Positions 27,801-42,800 of a stretch of DNA of 64,000 nt are shown piece by piece; position 1 is the first letter of the stretch, and every line of letters begins with the position of its first letter. Position numbers and translations under genes: made by a program. The stretch spans positions 23,689,118-23,753,117 of the forward strand of contig NC_090280.1 in the NCBI RefSeq assembly GCF_037392515.1, given 5' to 3'. This DNA is from Haliotis asinina. Lineage: Eukaryota > Mollusca > Gastropoda > Lepetellida > Haliotidae. The notes under the pieces are model-generated. The model saw only the letters and a program-made list of their open reading frames with translations, did not search any database and was not told where the DNA came from.

Positions 27801-30800
27801 CTGGACCATTTAATGTGATTTCTCTGGTGGATTTCTCTGGAGTATTGGAATATTGACTTCTGAGGTGCATTCCTTATGATAGAGTTCTGTCACCATCAGA
27901 GGAATATCTAGAAATATTGGAGACAACAGAAGAAGAAACTGTCATAAAAACACTTGGTTGTGACAATATTGACATGACTTTTCACACTGATTTCATGAAC
28001 ATGGACTGTTGAATTCTGAGGTGTTGTTAAGGTGATGTTAATGAATTAGATCTGTTTTTGTGGAATTTAATGGCCATAATTCATGAGAAGAATCACAGAT
28101 GAAGCATTAGTGGTGTTTTGAAGATTATGTGTTGTTGAGGTTGCAGTATGGTGTAGTTAGGTGACAGTGACATTGATGCACAATGGGTGAATAAGATGAG
28201 AAAATATAGGTGACTCTGAGCCTGCAGACCAAGGCCATGTTTGACAAGCTTGCATCAGACTGTGTGTGTTTCTGTGTACATCACCCAGATCCCACATCAA
28301 GACAACATGTCATGTGGATATTGATTGTTGAGTCTATCAAGATTTCTTTAAAACTTCACTGTGACAGAATCTTACTTCAGGCATAAAGTTTCCTTGTGAG
28401 CAGAGGTTTTGATGTTCAGGACTAGATAAAAACCATCAGGTTTGACTTAAAGAGTTCCGCCTTGGATGTGGTGCTATAGGACTGTCATGTTGATGGACTG
28501 CAAAATGACAGGTGCTTGCCTGAATTATTGTCCTGGATTTCCTCCAGATGTATGTGGATGACACGTGTGATGTCTGTCATGTGAATCGATAGTACTGTGA
28601 ACATTTGAAGATTTCTTTCATCATAGTCTTTAGACAGTGAAATGAAGATCTGGGTCTCCTTTCCCAAAGCACTGCGGTGATCATAAGTCACTAAGGTAAC
28701 CTCAGTGCAGTGCTAAAGAATACCTTAGTAAAGGTTGCTTCATGAAACAGTTCTGTTGTTAAGGAAACAGCATGTGGTGACAGTGTCAGAAATGTCAAGG
28801 TGGAGTGTGGGAGAAAATTGTCAGCGAAAGGTGACAAGATGTCAACAAGTCAAAAAAACTTCTATTTATTTAACCAGAGCTACAGAACATCGATAATCCT
28901 CCTGTAATGTCAGTCATCACATAATTTGAATTTTGTGACAGATCATTCTAGTGAGTCTATTATAGGGTTCTTCTGACCATAAGGAATAGATATGGCAAGA
29001 TCTTTACAAGACTGAATACGTGGAGGGGCGTTGTCACTACCATGAGGACAGATGTTGTGTTATTTACTGCAACTGCTGCACATATAGTCCACATGGTCAA
29101 AGGTCAACTAATACAGGAAGTGTCAGATACAGGCTTTTACAAAACTTACCGTCACATGTTATCATCCTGAACCCATTTTATATCCATACAATCAGTTTGT
29201 CATGCCAATAACATGTGGATTATTGATAACACGAGCTAAAATAGAAATTAGGAAAACAATTCTTTGTGGCCTGGATATAGTCAAATATGTCTGTGGGTGA
29301 CTTTTTGCTGTCTGGGCACAGCATGTCCACGAAGATAAACTACTGACTGTTACACATTTGAAAAACTGCTTATGACCTGGAAAAGGTGGTCTGGATGTGT
29401 TTATACTGTGTGAGAACAACCCGTTTGTGATGGCTGTATAGCAAACTTGGATATGATTTTAAAGGATTTAGCTTGCAGCAAGAACAAGGTCATGTATACC
29501 AGACAGTGGGTGTCTGCTGTGTTAGAACAGCCTGTACCTGAAGACATTGTGTGACATTTGTAACAGAACTCCCTATGTTACTGTGACTTTGAACTCAAGT
29601 ATATTGGTAGAGGAAGATGATTATGGCCGTAGGCAGCTTGGTGGTGAAAACCTTCACTTGTAAAGCCGAAGATCTGGATTTGATTCCCCACATGTGTGAA
29701 GCCCATTTATGGTGTCCCCTGCCATGACATGGGTGGAATATTGCTAAAAGTAGCATAAACTATCTCACTCACTCTTTCACTCACTCACTCACCCACTGTG
29801 TATGATGAGCAGTCACTTACTTCCTGACCTCTTCAAGAAGTGGAACATGTGCTGTCAGTCAGAAACAAAGTGGCAGACTTTCTTGTGACTGGTTTGGATA
29901 ATTATTGTGGTAGGGTTGTGACTTTGCTCTTGTGTTTTTCTATGACTAATGTGTCCAAGGTATTATTCATCGCTAGGATTTGTTCATGAGATTACTATAG
30001 CCAAAGGGAGACAACTCTGTTGTCTTGGAGTCCAGTGCATCTACCAACAATGATTCATTTCTAATCATATCCATTGTGTTGTGATTTCAACAACAGGACA
30101 CACAAGTCCAGATGTATTACAGTCCCACCTGATACCAGTTACTCAATTCTACACATTTTGGGAAGGTTCACAAGTGTCTCTGGATCACCTGTTTTTCTGG
30201 ATCACACTAAACAAACAGTTCCTGTTTCACCCAGGTCCATGTGTTCAGAAGAACTTGTATCCTGTTGAAACAATGTCATCAACATAGATGTTGTCACTGA
30301 CAATTGTGACAAGAGCCAATGGAATATGAGCTGTTCTAAGGCATGTGCTTTGTCAGGATAAATGAAAATGTTATGTCTTTTGTATGATCTAGATAGGGTG
30401 GATGGATGCATTTCGTGATCTGAACTCACAACTGGGTAGTCTGAGCTCTGATATTGAGGTCTGAAAACTCAGTTGGGTGGTTTGAACCTATAGATGGAAG
30501 ATCACAACTCTCAGTTGGGTGGCTTGAACTCCTATTTTGTTAGTTTGAACTCACAATAGGGTGATATGTATTCTCAGTTTGGTGGTCTGAACTCGAGAGA
30601 TTTTAACTGAAGTCATTTGAAAGAGCAAATCTTACAGTGGGTTGTTTGCACTGAAAGATCTGATAAAGTAAGAGAGATCTTGATTAATTCCATATGTCAT
30701 GGGTGTTAGTCTTGGTTTTTTTTGTGTTTATTGATGTTGTTCTTGTTGCAGGAATTGGAGAGGGTATTGAGGAGGTACCTGAAGCACTTCTCGGAGATTG

Positions 30801-33800
30801 CTGGAAGTATGATCAACTGTGGATCGGTGCTTAACTGGTTAGAGGTATGCTGTCTGACAAGTCTATGTGTCGTTTGAGAACCAAATGGTTTAAATGGTCT
30901 TCATCAAAGTTTTCACATGGAAATGTTTCTGAAGCCTGTTTCACTTTTTCTTCATTATGACTGATATTACTGAAGGTTATGCTGCACATTTTATAGTCAA
31001 GTACAGTTGATGATAATGAAAGGTACATTCTTAATGCAAGGACTCCTGAATAACTTCTTCTCTTGAGGGGCGGTGGGGTAGCCTAGCAGTTAAAAAAATC
31101 ATTCATGACACCAAAGGCCTGGGTTCAGTTCCCCACATGGGTACTGTTGAGCCCACTTCTTGTGTCCCCTGTAGTATTGGAATATTTCTAAACTCTAAAC
31201 TCACTCGCCCACTCACTCACTCACTCACTCACTCACTTGATATCCCTCTTGATGTCCATGTTTTAGATTGACAATAGAGGTAATCGGCTGCTGGCTGTTG
31301 ACGACTCCGGTATCAATACCCCCGCCATTGCTGCTGCACACGTCGTCAAGCGCTACAATGCTCAAGCTGTAGATGAAATATCTCTCGATGTAAGTCGCAG
31401 AAGATACTAAGCATGCATTATGCGTCACCTGGCATGTCTGAGGCCAGGGTGACCTGCCAGTTCTCACGACCAATGAATAAGAATAATCACATGGAATTAT
31501 TAGTTACAGCTTTAAACATGTCAAAAGACATTAGAAGACAATCTGAGATACAAATACTGTGTCAAATAAGGTGTTCAAATACACCAGCTTTGCCAGCAAT
31601 TAATCAATGCTGGAGAACATTGTTGGCATTAGTGTAATAACAAGTGGGACCTCAAATGATCAATGAATGAACTAATATCTATAGCTTTCTAGGCACCAAG
31701 TAACATCAATATTTGTATGTCATCAGACACAAGCCTTTTGTCCAGCCTTGTCACTTTATTGATTATTTTCAGTTTACTTTTTACCCTTTTCACAGTTTAC
31801 TCATACAATGCAATCCATGTCTGAGTAGAGCAATACTGATCATGAGATGCTCCCCATTACAGGTGGGAGACATTGTGTCTGTGATTGACATGCCTCCAGC
31901 AGATGATACCATTTGGTGGCGAGGGAAGAGAGGGTTTGAGGTAACAAGGCACCATCCAAAACTCTGGAAGTTTCATGACCAGATGTTTACTTCAAAATGT
32001 TGCGATAACAATTGGACTAGCTTAATGATTTCCTGACATTATTTCTTCCAAATTTGTTGCCATAAAAGGCGACGATGCTTGTCGTAAGAGGTGACTAACG
32101 GGATCGGGTGGTCAGGCTTGCTGACTTGGTTGACACATGTCCTCGGTTTCCCAATTGCGCAGATCGATGCTCATGTTGTTGATCACTGGATTGTCTGGTC
32201 CAGACTCGATTATTTACAGACCGCCACCATATAGCTGGAATATTGCTGAGTGTGGTGTAAAACTAAACTCACTCACTCACTCACTCACTCACTCACTCTT
32301 CCAAATTTGAGATTTACAAAAGAAGTTTCCTTCTACTATTATGCACAGTAAAGAGCCTGTGAGATTTCTGGGTTTCAAATCCTTGTACCATAATCATATA
32401 ATTAAACAGATCAGATAACAGCACACTTCCTTTCATTTTTGATCGGTAAAGATCCAGGTTAGAATTGGTCTTCAGTAACCAATGCATGTCATAAGAGACG
32501 ACTAACAGGATCGGGTGGTCAGATTTGCTGACTTGCTTGACACATGTCATCATATCCCAGTTACGTAGATCAATGCTCATGCTGTTGATCACTGGACAGT
32601 CTCATCCATACTTGATTATTTACAAACCGCCATCAAGTAGTTGAAATATTGGTGACAGCTAGGTTAAACAACAAACAAATCACAGCCAAACCCTTTCATT
32701 TTACAATGTTGTGTCAATGTTTGTATTGGCAGGTTGGTTTCTTCCCAAGTGAGTGTGTGGAGGTGATCGGGGACAAGGTACCGCCATCCATGGCATCACG
32801 TATACCTCCACCTCCAGCTTCCAAGAAGCCCTGTAAGTATACCCTCTAACCGTACAGCCGTAGTGTAAGCACAGTTTGGAGTCGCACAATCTGTAACATG
32901 CAGTTAAACCATTGCAAGGAACTCACTGGATTTCAACATCAATTATCAACTACTTTGTGTACTTTTTCAAGAAATTACAAAACAACATGAGAGTATCTGA
33001 TGAAAACCTATTTTGATTTGAATTCAGTTATAAGTTTCTTCCATTTTCAGTACATTTTTCAGAAATCAAAGTATCTGATTTGTCTTAATCTGATTTTTTA
33101 GTTACACACAGAGTCAAAAAGTTTCAAATTAATAATCACCGTGGAAAAAGTAATGTTTTTAAACCAATTTATCTAGATTCTTATTATGGTTATGTCATAA
33201 ATATTTAATGATATATAAGTTTGTGATTGAAACATTGCTGATATTCCTTCTAGCAAGTTTTTCTTCAGCATTATATATTATCCATTTGGCATGTTTTGCT
33301 GCGTGTACTTATATCCTTTGAATTGGAACATTTGAAAAATTTAGGAATGGATGTTATATCTGAAGTACCTTATGAATGTGATGATTTTGTCATTGACCAA
33401 GGCTGTAAGGTTGTGCATGAGTTGAATAACAGCATGATTGTGTCCTGGGCCTGATTACTGCAATGAGACTAATGGAGGAGTTAACAGGGGTGTTGAATGT
33501 AACACAGCATTAACTGTCCATGCACTAGCTATCTTGACTTGAACTTATTTGGCTCAATATCTAACAATGGCATTGAAACCAAGACAAGAAATATAATGAG
33601 TCCAGGTAAACATGATGAATAGACAAGTGTCATTGGCTGAAATGACTAAATTGACTCAAACATGGACTATCAAGGCTGTATAGAGACAGTTGATATGGAA
33701 TAACATGCTATTGAATGGACTGGTATCATTGGCTAATGTGATTGTACAAGTGACATGGAATATCATGGCTGTACATAGTCAATTGACATGAAATAACTTG

Positions 33801-36800
33801 CTTGTGAGTTGACAACGGACATGGAGTAACATGCTCGTGAATAGAAGGAACATAGACAAGTGTCATTGGCTAATATGATTGTTCAAAGACATGTCACATG
33901 GAATATCAAGTCTGTGAATAGGCAGTTGATGTGGAATAACCGACTCATGAATGGGCATTTGATATGGAATAACTTGCTTGTGAATAGACATGCGGCATAT
34001 GATATGATTGTTCAAAGACAGTTACATGGAATGACATGCCTGATATCAACGGTTTTCAACACCCCTTTCCTATTCCAATATATGTATTCCTCTATTTTTC
34101 ATTATTGTCCTCATTTACATCCATATTAATCAAGCTATATATATGCTACTAAACCAGTGATTAATAACTGGCGACAGTGTTTATATTTTCCGATTATGTC
34201 TGTGGGCATGAGTAAGAGGTTTATTTGATCCTTTGTGAACACAGACTTGCATGAATCTTGGATTTGTTTTGACTCAATACATTAAATGGTTTGTTTTATT
34301 AACTGACATGATTGTGAGCGAGTATGGTTTAACGCTGCTTTTCCAGCAATATTCCAGCAATATCACAGCAGGGGACACTAGAAATGGGCCTTCCACACTG
34401 TGCCCTTGTGGAAAATTGAACCCAGATCTTTGGCATGATGAGAAATCACTATAACCATTGGGCTACCCCATCATCCCGATATGGTTATGCTCAGAACACC
34501 TACCTTCCATTCATCAGAAGTATTGTTGCCTTCAACAGCTGTTCATGTTCTGGACCAGACTTGAGTATCTGAAGCCTTCCAGAATATGGCAGACTAATAC
34601 AGGCAGCTGTGCAAAATACCAATTATGTTTTTCAACCCCAGATTAATTCAATAGATGTAGAGCTTTCGATGAAGCTTTCTGAAAATTGTGGATGATTACC
34701 AGCTTTACACTGCAGGAATGTATCAAAACATGTTGAATGGTGACTTTGGCAACACTATGCTCCTACCCCAGACCTCCCACTTCCTGTACTGACCCCAGCA
34801 TGTGGAATTGAAGGGAGGCAACTCACTCTGTAACATCACTAACCTACCTACCTGTGTGTTTGCTTGATGCATGAACCTAGCATTATGCATGTTGTTTTTG
34901 CAGTGATGAAAAAGCATGGCAAGTTGATGTCCTTCTTACGGACGTTCTTCTCCACCCGTCCAGCTCGCAACCAGCTCAAGCAATCCGGTATTGTCAAGGA
35001 GAGAGTCTTCGGCTGCGATCTCGGGGAACACCTCCTCAACTCAGGCAATGATGGGGAGTTGAGTAAGTACTTCAACATTTTCACCAACTTCAGGTTTTCC
35101 CCAACACCTCTGTTGTGCAGCTCCATGTGGAGATTCCATGTCATCTGAGTTTGTTTGTTGATTAATGCTGCACTCATCAATACTCCAGCTATATGGAGGC
35201 AGTCTATTCAAAAACAAGTCAACACAATCAAGTGATCCAGCAGCATGAGCATCAGTTTACATGAATCGGATACAATGACATGTGTCAACCAAGTCATCTA
35301 GTCTGACTACCCAATCCTGTTAGTTGCTTTCTATGACAAGCATAAGTTGGTGAAGACTGATCCTGTGTGAACTGAGCTCCCAGTATCTTGTCATGAAAGT
35401 AAATGAAAATGAGGAGATCCAGGTCTATACTTGGTTACTTGTGTGTCCTGTACCAGGAAGTAAGTATGTTATGTGTCACCTCATTTCTGACATGGAATTT
35501 GCTACCTTCATGATATTGCTAGAAATATATCCAATGAATTTTATAAAGCTGGTATGTTTCTCTATTCTCTGGAGGAAACCTCAAGTCAGTTCTCCACCAC
35601 TGATGTTGCTGGAGTGTATTACTGAATGTTTAAGTGTTGGCACAAACCCTGCTGGGGCAGTGTATGTCATGGTGTATGTTTGCAATGTGTTTTGTCTGTT
35701 GTAGTCCCGCTGGTGTTGAAGAGCTGTACTGAGGTGATAGAGAAGCATGGCATTGTAGATGGCATCTACCGCCTCTCCGGCATCACCTCCAACATCCAGA
35801 AGCTCCGGTATGACACACAATATCAAATCATGTTTCTGATTATGAGGAATGTGTTCAGTGTTCTGAGAGTTGACCAAAGAGGTTCAAGTGACCTAGCTTG
35901 GCAAGGATGGAAGTGGTTGTTCTGTATATTGTCCACAGTGTTGTACTTGGAGACCTTTGTGATGTAGGGGCAGTGGGGTAACCTAGTGGTTAAAGCACTT
36001 GCTCATCACAAAAAGCTGGGTTCGATTCCCCACATGGGTACAAACTGTGAAGCCCATTCCTGTGTGCACTACTGTGACATTGCTGAAATAGTGCTCAAAG
36101 CAGCATAAAACCACTCTCACTCACTCACTCACTCCTCTGTAACAGGGAAAGCAGAAATATGCAGTTTCACTGACTTGTGACATAAGTGAGCTATTGCTTA
36201 CTGCAGGCTAAAGCACATTGATCAATCCATTGATCTCTCCCTCACTCATCATTATGAATATTTTTTAGCTGTATCTATCAAGAATTGATATTTGTCATCT
36301 CCAATTTTATCATCAGTTACATGCTTAGCACTGAGTTCTGTATATCTGCTGTGGCAGGTTGGCATTTGACGAGGACCGTGTACCGGATCTGACTGCCGAC
36401 TGCTACCTGCAGGACATCCACAGTATCAGCTCACTCCTCAAGATGTACTTCCGTGAACTCCCCAACCCCCTCCTCACGTACCAGCTGTATGACAAGTTTG
36501 CTGTAAGTATGACCCAGCTGTTACTCGCCAAACCCCTCCCACATTCCAGCTTCTTACTAAAACTAATTGTTTTAATAGTGGACGTCTTGCTGTAAGTATA
36601 CTGTAATAGTTACACTCCAGTAGTTCCACCTGGATGGTGATCTTTGGAGCTGTTACCATGTGCCTTAGTGTTCTATAAATCGAACCATGTCTCTTCATGA
36701 ATTCATTGTGTTATTCATGAGCACTAGAGGTGAATATTTATTAATGTTTTAAAAAAGGATTGTTTTGTGAATTGTGAATTTGAGGTTAGAGTGAAGCTAG

Positions 36801-39800
36801 ATGTGAGTATAGTGTAAATACAGTCTGAAGTAAGACAACACCTCCATGCCAGATGTTTCATAAGCTGTAAGTGTACCTCAACCTCTGTGATTGTTATGTT
36901 CCAGGATGCTGTACGGGACGAGGACAACAAGCTCCTCAAGATTCACGATGTGGTGCAGCAGCTTCCCCCTCCTCACTATAGGTGGGTGTTGTTGTCTGCG
37001 TCATCATTACAGCTGTCATTATACTGCTGACTGAAGACAATAGAGATCTAACTGATATTGCTGACTGAAGACAATAGGCTGACATAAGGTTGTGATATAA
37101 CTGGATATAATCAACTGATGGCCATAGCAAACTGATTTAGTCCCAAAGAAACCTCTGTATATTATCATATAAAATAGCAATGAGTAAGGAATTCTCTATA
37201 ACAAACTTAATGGATATAGCGAACTGATTTGCAATCCCAGGGAGTCCCAGTTAACACTCATTAATGGTGTGAATAACAAACTAAGCGAACTCAAATCAGT
37301 GTCAGTCAGCAGTGCTCACTTTGAAATCTGACCTCAGAGTTAGACACACCTGACTGATGATGACATTGTGAAGGCCGATTCCGATCAGCACAACAGAATG
37401 ACATAGACTGATTCTCAATGTGATGATTATGACACGAACAGTGATGAAACAGACCAGGCCCCTCCTTCATTTGCTGATACCAATATGGTGCTTCAAACAT
37501 TGACGAACTCTCTAGTTCCGCAGAAGACAACTGATATGTCTTCATTTGATTCACTTGCCGATTTGAATTAGGCTGTAGCATGTATACAGTCAGCCAGAAG
37601 TGGACAAAGTAAGATCACAGACTTTGTAGTGAAACAAATGTAACTGTCGCATGAATGAATGAATGAATGAATGAATGAATGAATGAATGAATGAATGAAG
37701 TGAGTAGGAATGTATCGTACGATATGCCTTTATTGTTCTTGCAATGGAATTTCATGAATAGCAAACAGCAGATATAGTGAACTAATTTCAGTTGAGTTCA
37801 TTATGAAAGTATTTTACTGTTTTAACTGATATTGCTGACTGCTGTAATGTAACTGATACTGCTGACTACTAATTGATGTGTTATAACTGTTTCTGACTTA
37901 AGGTTGTAATATAACTGATATTGCTGACTAGTCTATCCTGTTTGTTACAGAACCACAGAATATCTGATGCGGCATCTGGCAAGGGTGGCAGGCTTCGGCC
38001 CTGACACTGGCATGCATTCCAAGAACCTGGCCATTGTCTGGGCACCCAACCTTCTCAGGTACTTTTCCAGACTAGTTTCTGCTGTTCCCCCCTGTGATAT
38101 TGCTGGAATATTGCTAAAACCATACTCACTGACTTACTCCCTCTTTCTTCTGTAACAGGGAAAGCAGAAATGTCAAACCCAAAACAAACAAAAGTGACCT
38201 TGCTGCCATTGTTTGACTGGAATAATGTTGAATACAATGGAAAACATGAATCTGCTATTTTCCAAAGTTTGCTGTTGATGTTACAGGTCCAAGGAACTTG
38301 AGATGGGTGGCGGGGCAGCAGCCCTTCAGGGAGTAGGGATACAGGCTGTGGTGACAGAGTGTCTCATCTGCTACTGTGATATCATCTTCAGTGATAAAAT
38401 GCCTTCATATTCATCACCAGAGCTACAGAGTAAGTGTCCAGAAGTGTACCATATTGCAGTGTCAGTTGTTCGTTAGTAGGAGCTGTGAGGGATTTCACAA
38501 ACTGAATTGTCTTAGAGGCAAGAATTTATGTCAGCTTCTTTATATATAGGAACATGATGTTTCAGAGTATATTCTTACTCCTTTATCAGGTGGATGAGTC
38601 AGCAAGAATATACTCCAAAATATAGTGTCCCCTATAATTAAGTTCACATCCCTAAATTCTGGCCTTTATATGTATCACCTGAAATTGGGGTTCAAAGACT
38701 CAGAAGAGTACAGCCACAAGACTACAGGGACACTTTGTGGCTCTCAGTTTAGTAACTGAAGCAGTGTAGGATCAGTTCTGATTTCTCAAGTGGCCATCTT
38801 TTTTAAACTAAATTTGCCTATGTTGAATTCCATTGAATCTTGGAAATTGAACAAACCAAAGAAGTGAGTTCAAGTCCCCATATGGGTACAATGCATGAAG
38901 CCTGTCTCTGGTGTACCCGCCATAATATTACTGGAATATTGCTGGAAGTTGCGAGAAAGACTTGCTATGTCATAATGATATCCATACCACCACCTTACAT
39001 GAATGCACCTGACCAATCAGATAGCATGTCATGATTATGTCATCATACACTCACAGAAACAACCAGCACTGAAAATTTACATGACATCTTGCGGATTAGC
39101 TTGTATTAAAGGCAGTTTGTATGAATGCTTTATGGTTTGACTTTGGCAAGTCTTGGAACCATTGATAATAAGTCTTACTTGCCCCGTAATCAGTTGGATA
39201 CCATCTTCCATTGAACCTGTTTATATCCTTATAACGTTTTGGTGTATGGTCGCAGTCATTCTATTTACAAGATTTTGAAGTCGATGCATATTTGTACAGA
39301 ATCTCACAAGAAACCGCGGCCCAAGTCCCTAGCGATCTCCACCCCTACTCGTCTGCTCACCCTGGAGGAGGCAAGAGAGAGAGCCTTCCTCGGAGGTCTC
39401 AACCCGAACCAGCGCTACATTGATGTTGGGGGTGGCCCTGACAGTCTACCTTCCAAGTACCATACGGTCATCGACCTTCCTGGATACAGGTAATGTAACT
39501 AACATGGATTATCTGTCAACCGTTTCAAACATATGTAGACCAGTTCTCTGGGCTCTAGAGTTCTCTTTTGTATGGATAAGTCTGTCAGGCTGTATCACTA
39601 GTTCATTGCTTCTTGTTGTAGCCAGACATAAGGGAACAGTATCACTGGTTTGTCTGGTCAAGACTCAGTTATTTATAAAGCATTTCTTCATCATGCTGAA
39701 CTCATTGGTTTGATCTCCCATGTGAGTACAACGTGCGAAACCCATTTCTGGTGTCTGGAATACAGCTTTTAGAGGTATCAAACTACTCACTTGCTCACTG

Positions 39801-42800
39801 GCCGTGGGGTAGCCTAGTGATTGATATGTCTGCTTGTCATGCCAAAGACTTACATTCAATCCCACACATGGATACAATTTGTGAATGAGAGATGTCTTCT
39901 GTTGATGCTGTTGGAATATTGCTAAAAGCAGCGTAAAACCATACAAGTGTAATTTCCAGGAAATATACAAACAGTAAACATGTATATAAGGGGTACAGAG
40001 TTATCATTGTAGTTCTCACAGAATCTATTAAAAAAGTTACATGTCCTGTTGTGAACATTCACAAACACTGTCTCAGGTATGTAATGGATAAGATAAGTCT
40101 GGGTTATAAGGGTGTTCAGTATTCTCACACTGATTTTCATATGAGTTCAAAGTCCCATTTTGCCTCAACAGGAAGAAGGCCAACACGGTGAAGGAGACGT
40201 CGTCTAAGGGCAACAAGAAGTCGCCAGTGAGCGGGTGGAAATCCTTCTTCTCCAAGCCCCGGGCTGGCAGCATCAAGAAGGCCCGCAAGTCAAGCATACA
40301 GGGCAGCCACAAGGAGCTGGGTAGGAACACAACACTGCTGTCGCTGTTACTACTGCTGCTGCTGCTTCTCAGTGTCAGATCTTTAAGGGGAAAACCCATA
40401 TGCAGTCCATGCCAAAACTTTCAGTTACCTCTAACGCTGTCACTTGATATCTTTTTCAGTAGATTGGATGAACATTTATTAGCCAAGCTTACCTGCTTAA
40501 TAGGCTGAATGAAATGATGCAGACTTATCAGTCTGTGTCAAAACTTTGCAGTTATTTTTTAAGCTGTCACTTGATATCATTTTCAATAGATTCTAATTTT
40601 GAGTGAAGGACATTCATCAACAAAGCTTACCTGCTTACTTGACTGACCTAAATGATACAAGCCTCGCATTCTGTGCCAAAACTTAGTTATTTTTGAAGCA
40701 CTTGATATCATTCTAATGTTAAGTTGAGGACATTCATCAGCAAAGCTAACCTGCTTCTAAGACTCAGCAGTCCTTGTCAAAACTTTCAGTCCTCTCTGAC
40801 ACAGCCAGTTGATATTTCAGTAGATTCTAGTATCAATGTCTGGATATATATAGCGGAGCTTACCTGCTTGATGGACAAAAATAAATTATACTGGTCTTAG
40901 AGTATGAAATACTGCCTGAAGTCATACTTGTTCTCTTTCAAGTTAAAGCTTGTATGGTTCAAGATATGTTCATCTCTCTGCCTCTCAACTCATTCATGCT
41001 CTTGTGACTCATGTGCTGTCCTTTAATCTAAGTTCAGGTGAAATTCTGTTTAACATTTCCTGTTGGTCCTCACCATCACTGGTTCGTTCAGACTCCCAAA
41101 TTTACAGATTAGTGCCATATTAGAATGTTGCTGTTGGAGGCATATACAGCATTCATACTCGTTGTCACAAGTCACAGAGGTGGGTGGTGGGGTAGCCTAG
41201 TGGTTAAAGCTTTTGCTTGTCACCTTAAAGACACAGGTTCGATTCTCCACGTGGGTACAATGGCCTTCCCCAACTGTGATATAGATGGAATATTGCTGAA
41301 AGTGGTGTAAAACTAAACTCAAGCATTCACTCACTCACAACACTCAACTTCTACTGCTGTTCAGTCTCATTCTTTCTTCACTTCTCCACTGATAACTATG
41401 GTTGTCTAGGTACCTATCAAAATTATGTCTCATAGTTGTGCAAGGATCCACTGAACTCAAGCTATTCTCCTGTATTACCCAATTTCTGTCAGCACTGGTT
41501 CCTAAAGGTATCAAAGGTGATAAGACTTCTACAATCTTCTGATTGTACAGAGCTGAAATAGCCATATAGACCTGACATGTTGTTCAGTCGGAGTTCAAGC
41601 CAGGCGTCCCTCCTACTCACCCACGTTGTGTTGCAGACACTGTGAGTCTTGGTGGTGTGGGGTCGCGCCAGGCCAAGGCCCTGACAGAGGAGGATGTCCA
41701 CAACTGGAAGAAGAGACTCCGGACGGCCAAGAGTGCCGAGTCTCTCCTTTCTCTGGCAAGCTCCAGTCGGAGTTCCAGCAGCAGGTGCTCCAAGGTCAAC
41801 GACAACCTCATGGTCGTCAATGTCTATGGAGGTACGGGGCACTACTGTTTCAACGTTATTATGGTTCATATACTCATAGACAGTATGCATTGTCACTTAC
41901 CCCTACCCAACTCCCCCCAGACTCCCTCAACACACACATCTGTGCCAAAGACTTTTGAGTCTTGCTTGGCTCTTTGCATCATTGGTAGATTAGCAAATTA
42001 GATTAGAACTTAGTTGGTTATGCATGAAGCATGTTTTGTCACTCAATATTTGTGTTTTATATTTATCAAGTTATTAATTGTAGACTATCATGGAACCAGA
42101 ATAATAATAATAAAAGGTTATTCTGTGAAATAATTTAATACAATGTTTGTTGGAATAATTGTGTTCAGACTTTGAACTACAGTTTATCCAAACTGTGAAT
42201 CAAAAGTATTTCCCGAAAACTGAATTACTTGTATGTATGATAATATGTAGCGAAGCAGAACATCTGAAGTAGGCTGTTATGACGGTTAGTATTACTTTAA
42301 CATTAACATTGTGTTAGTATGATCTATTTATTCTGTCCATGTTCTTCAGTGGATGGGGACAGCAGGTTAACTGAGTGGTTAAGGCGCTCACTCATCATGC
42401 CAGAGGACCTAGGTTCGATTCCTGCGTGGGTACAATGTATGAAGCCCATTTCTGGTTTCAGCTGCTCTGATGCAGCTGGAATATAGCTGGAGTAAAATTA
42501 CACTCACTCACTCACTCTATCACTCTATCACTTACTCACTCACTCACACACTGCCAGGGATGACAACCATAACCCATGGCTGCATGGTGTTTGTAATGGT
42601 CTGTAGTAACACAGTAATATAGTAGTGTTAGTGTTTGCATGCAGAACTTTAATTGTTTCATATTAATTTGCTTTTCCCCCTAGAAGAGAAGCACCCACAC
42701 ACAAGTCACCACAAGAGATCCCTGTCATCCGACGCCACGGCAATCCTCCATCACCATTCTTATGACAACCCTTTCACCAACAGTGGTCGTGAGGTCCCGA

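Larger units (their letters stand above)
26041..30751 (+). other. 4.7 kb intron
   Basis: Contains a SINE fused to CT and CACT microsatellites, degenerate ~90 bp tandem sequence (27540-27960), another SINE (29624-29796) and a short degenerate repeat around 30420-30600. Nothing coding was recognised. Confidence 0.65.
32833..34903 (+). other. 2.1 kb intron with minisatellite and minus-strand SINE
   Basis: 32833-33590 shows only AT-rich sequence. A degenerate minisatellite (33600-34045) and a minus-strand family A SINE (34314-34477) follow. Nothing coding was seen. Confidence 0.65.

Noticed and set aside
39239-39299. Extending exon 15 leftwards to the acceptor-like cgcag at 39255
   Set aside because: With the phase left by exon 14, starting at 39256 runs into a stop; the acceptor at 39299 keeps frame and similarity.
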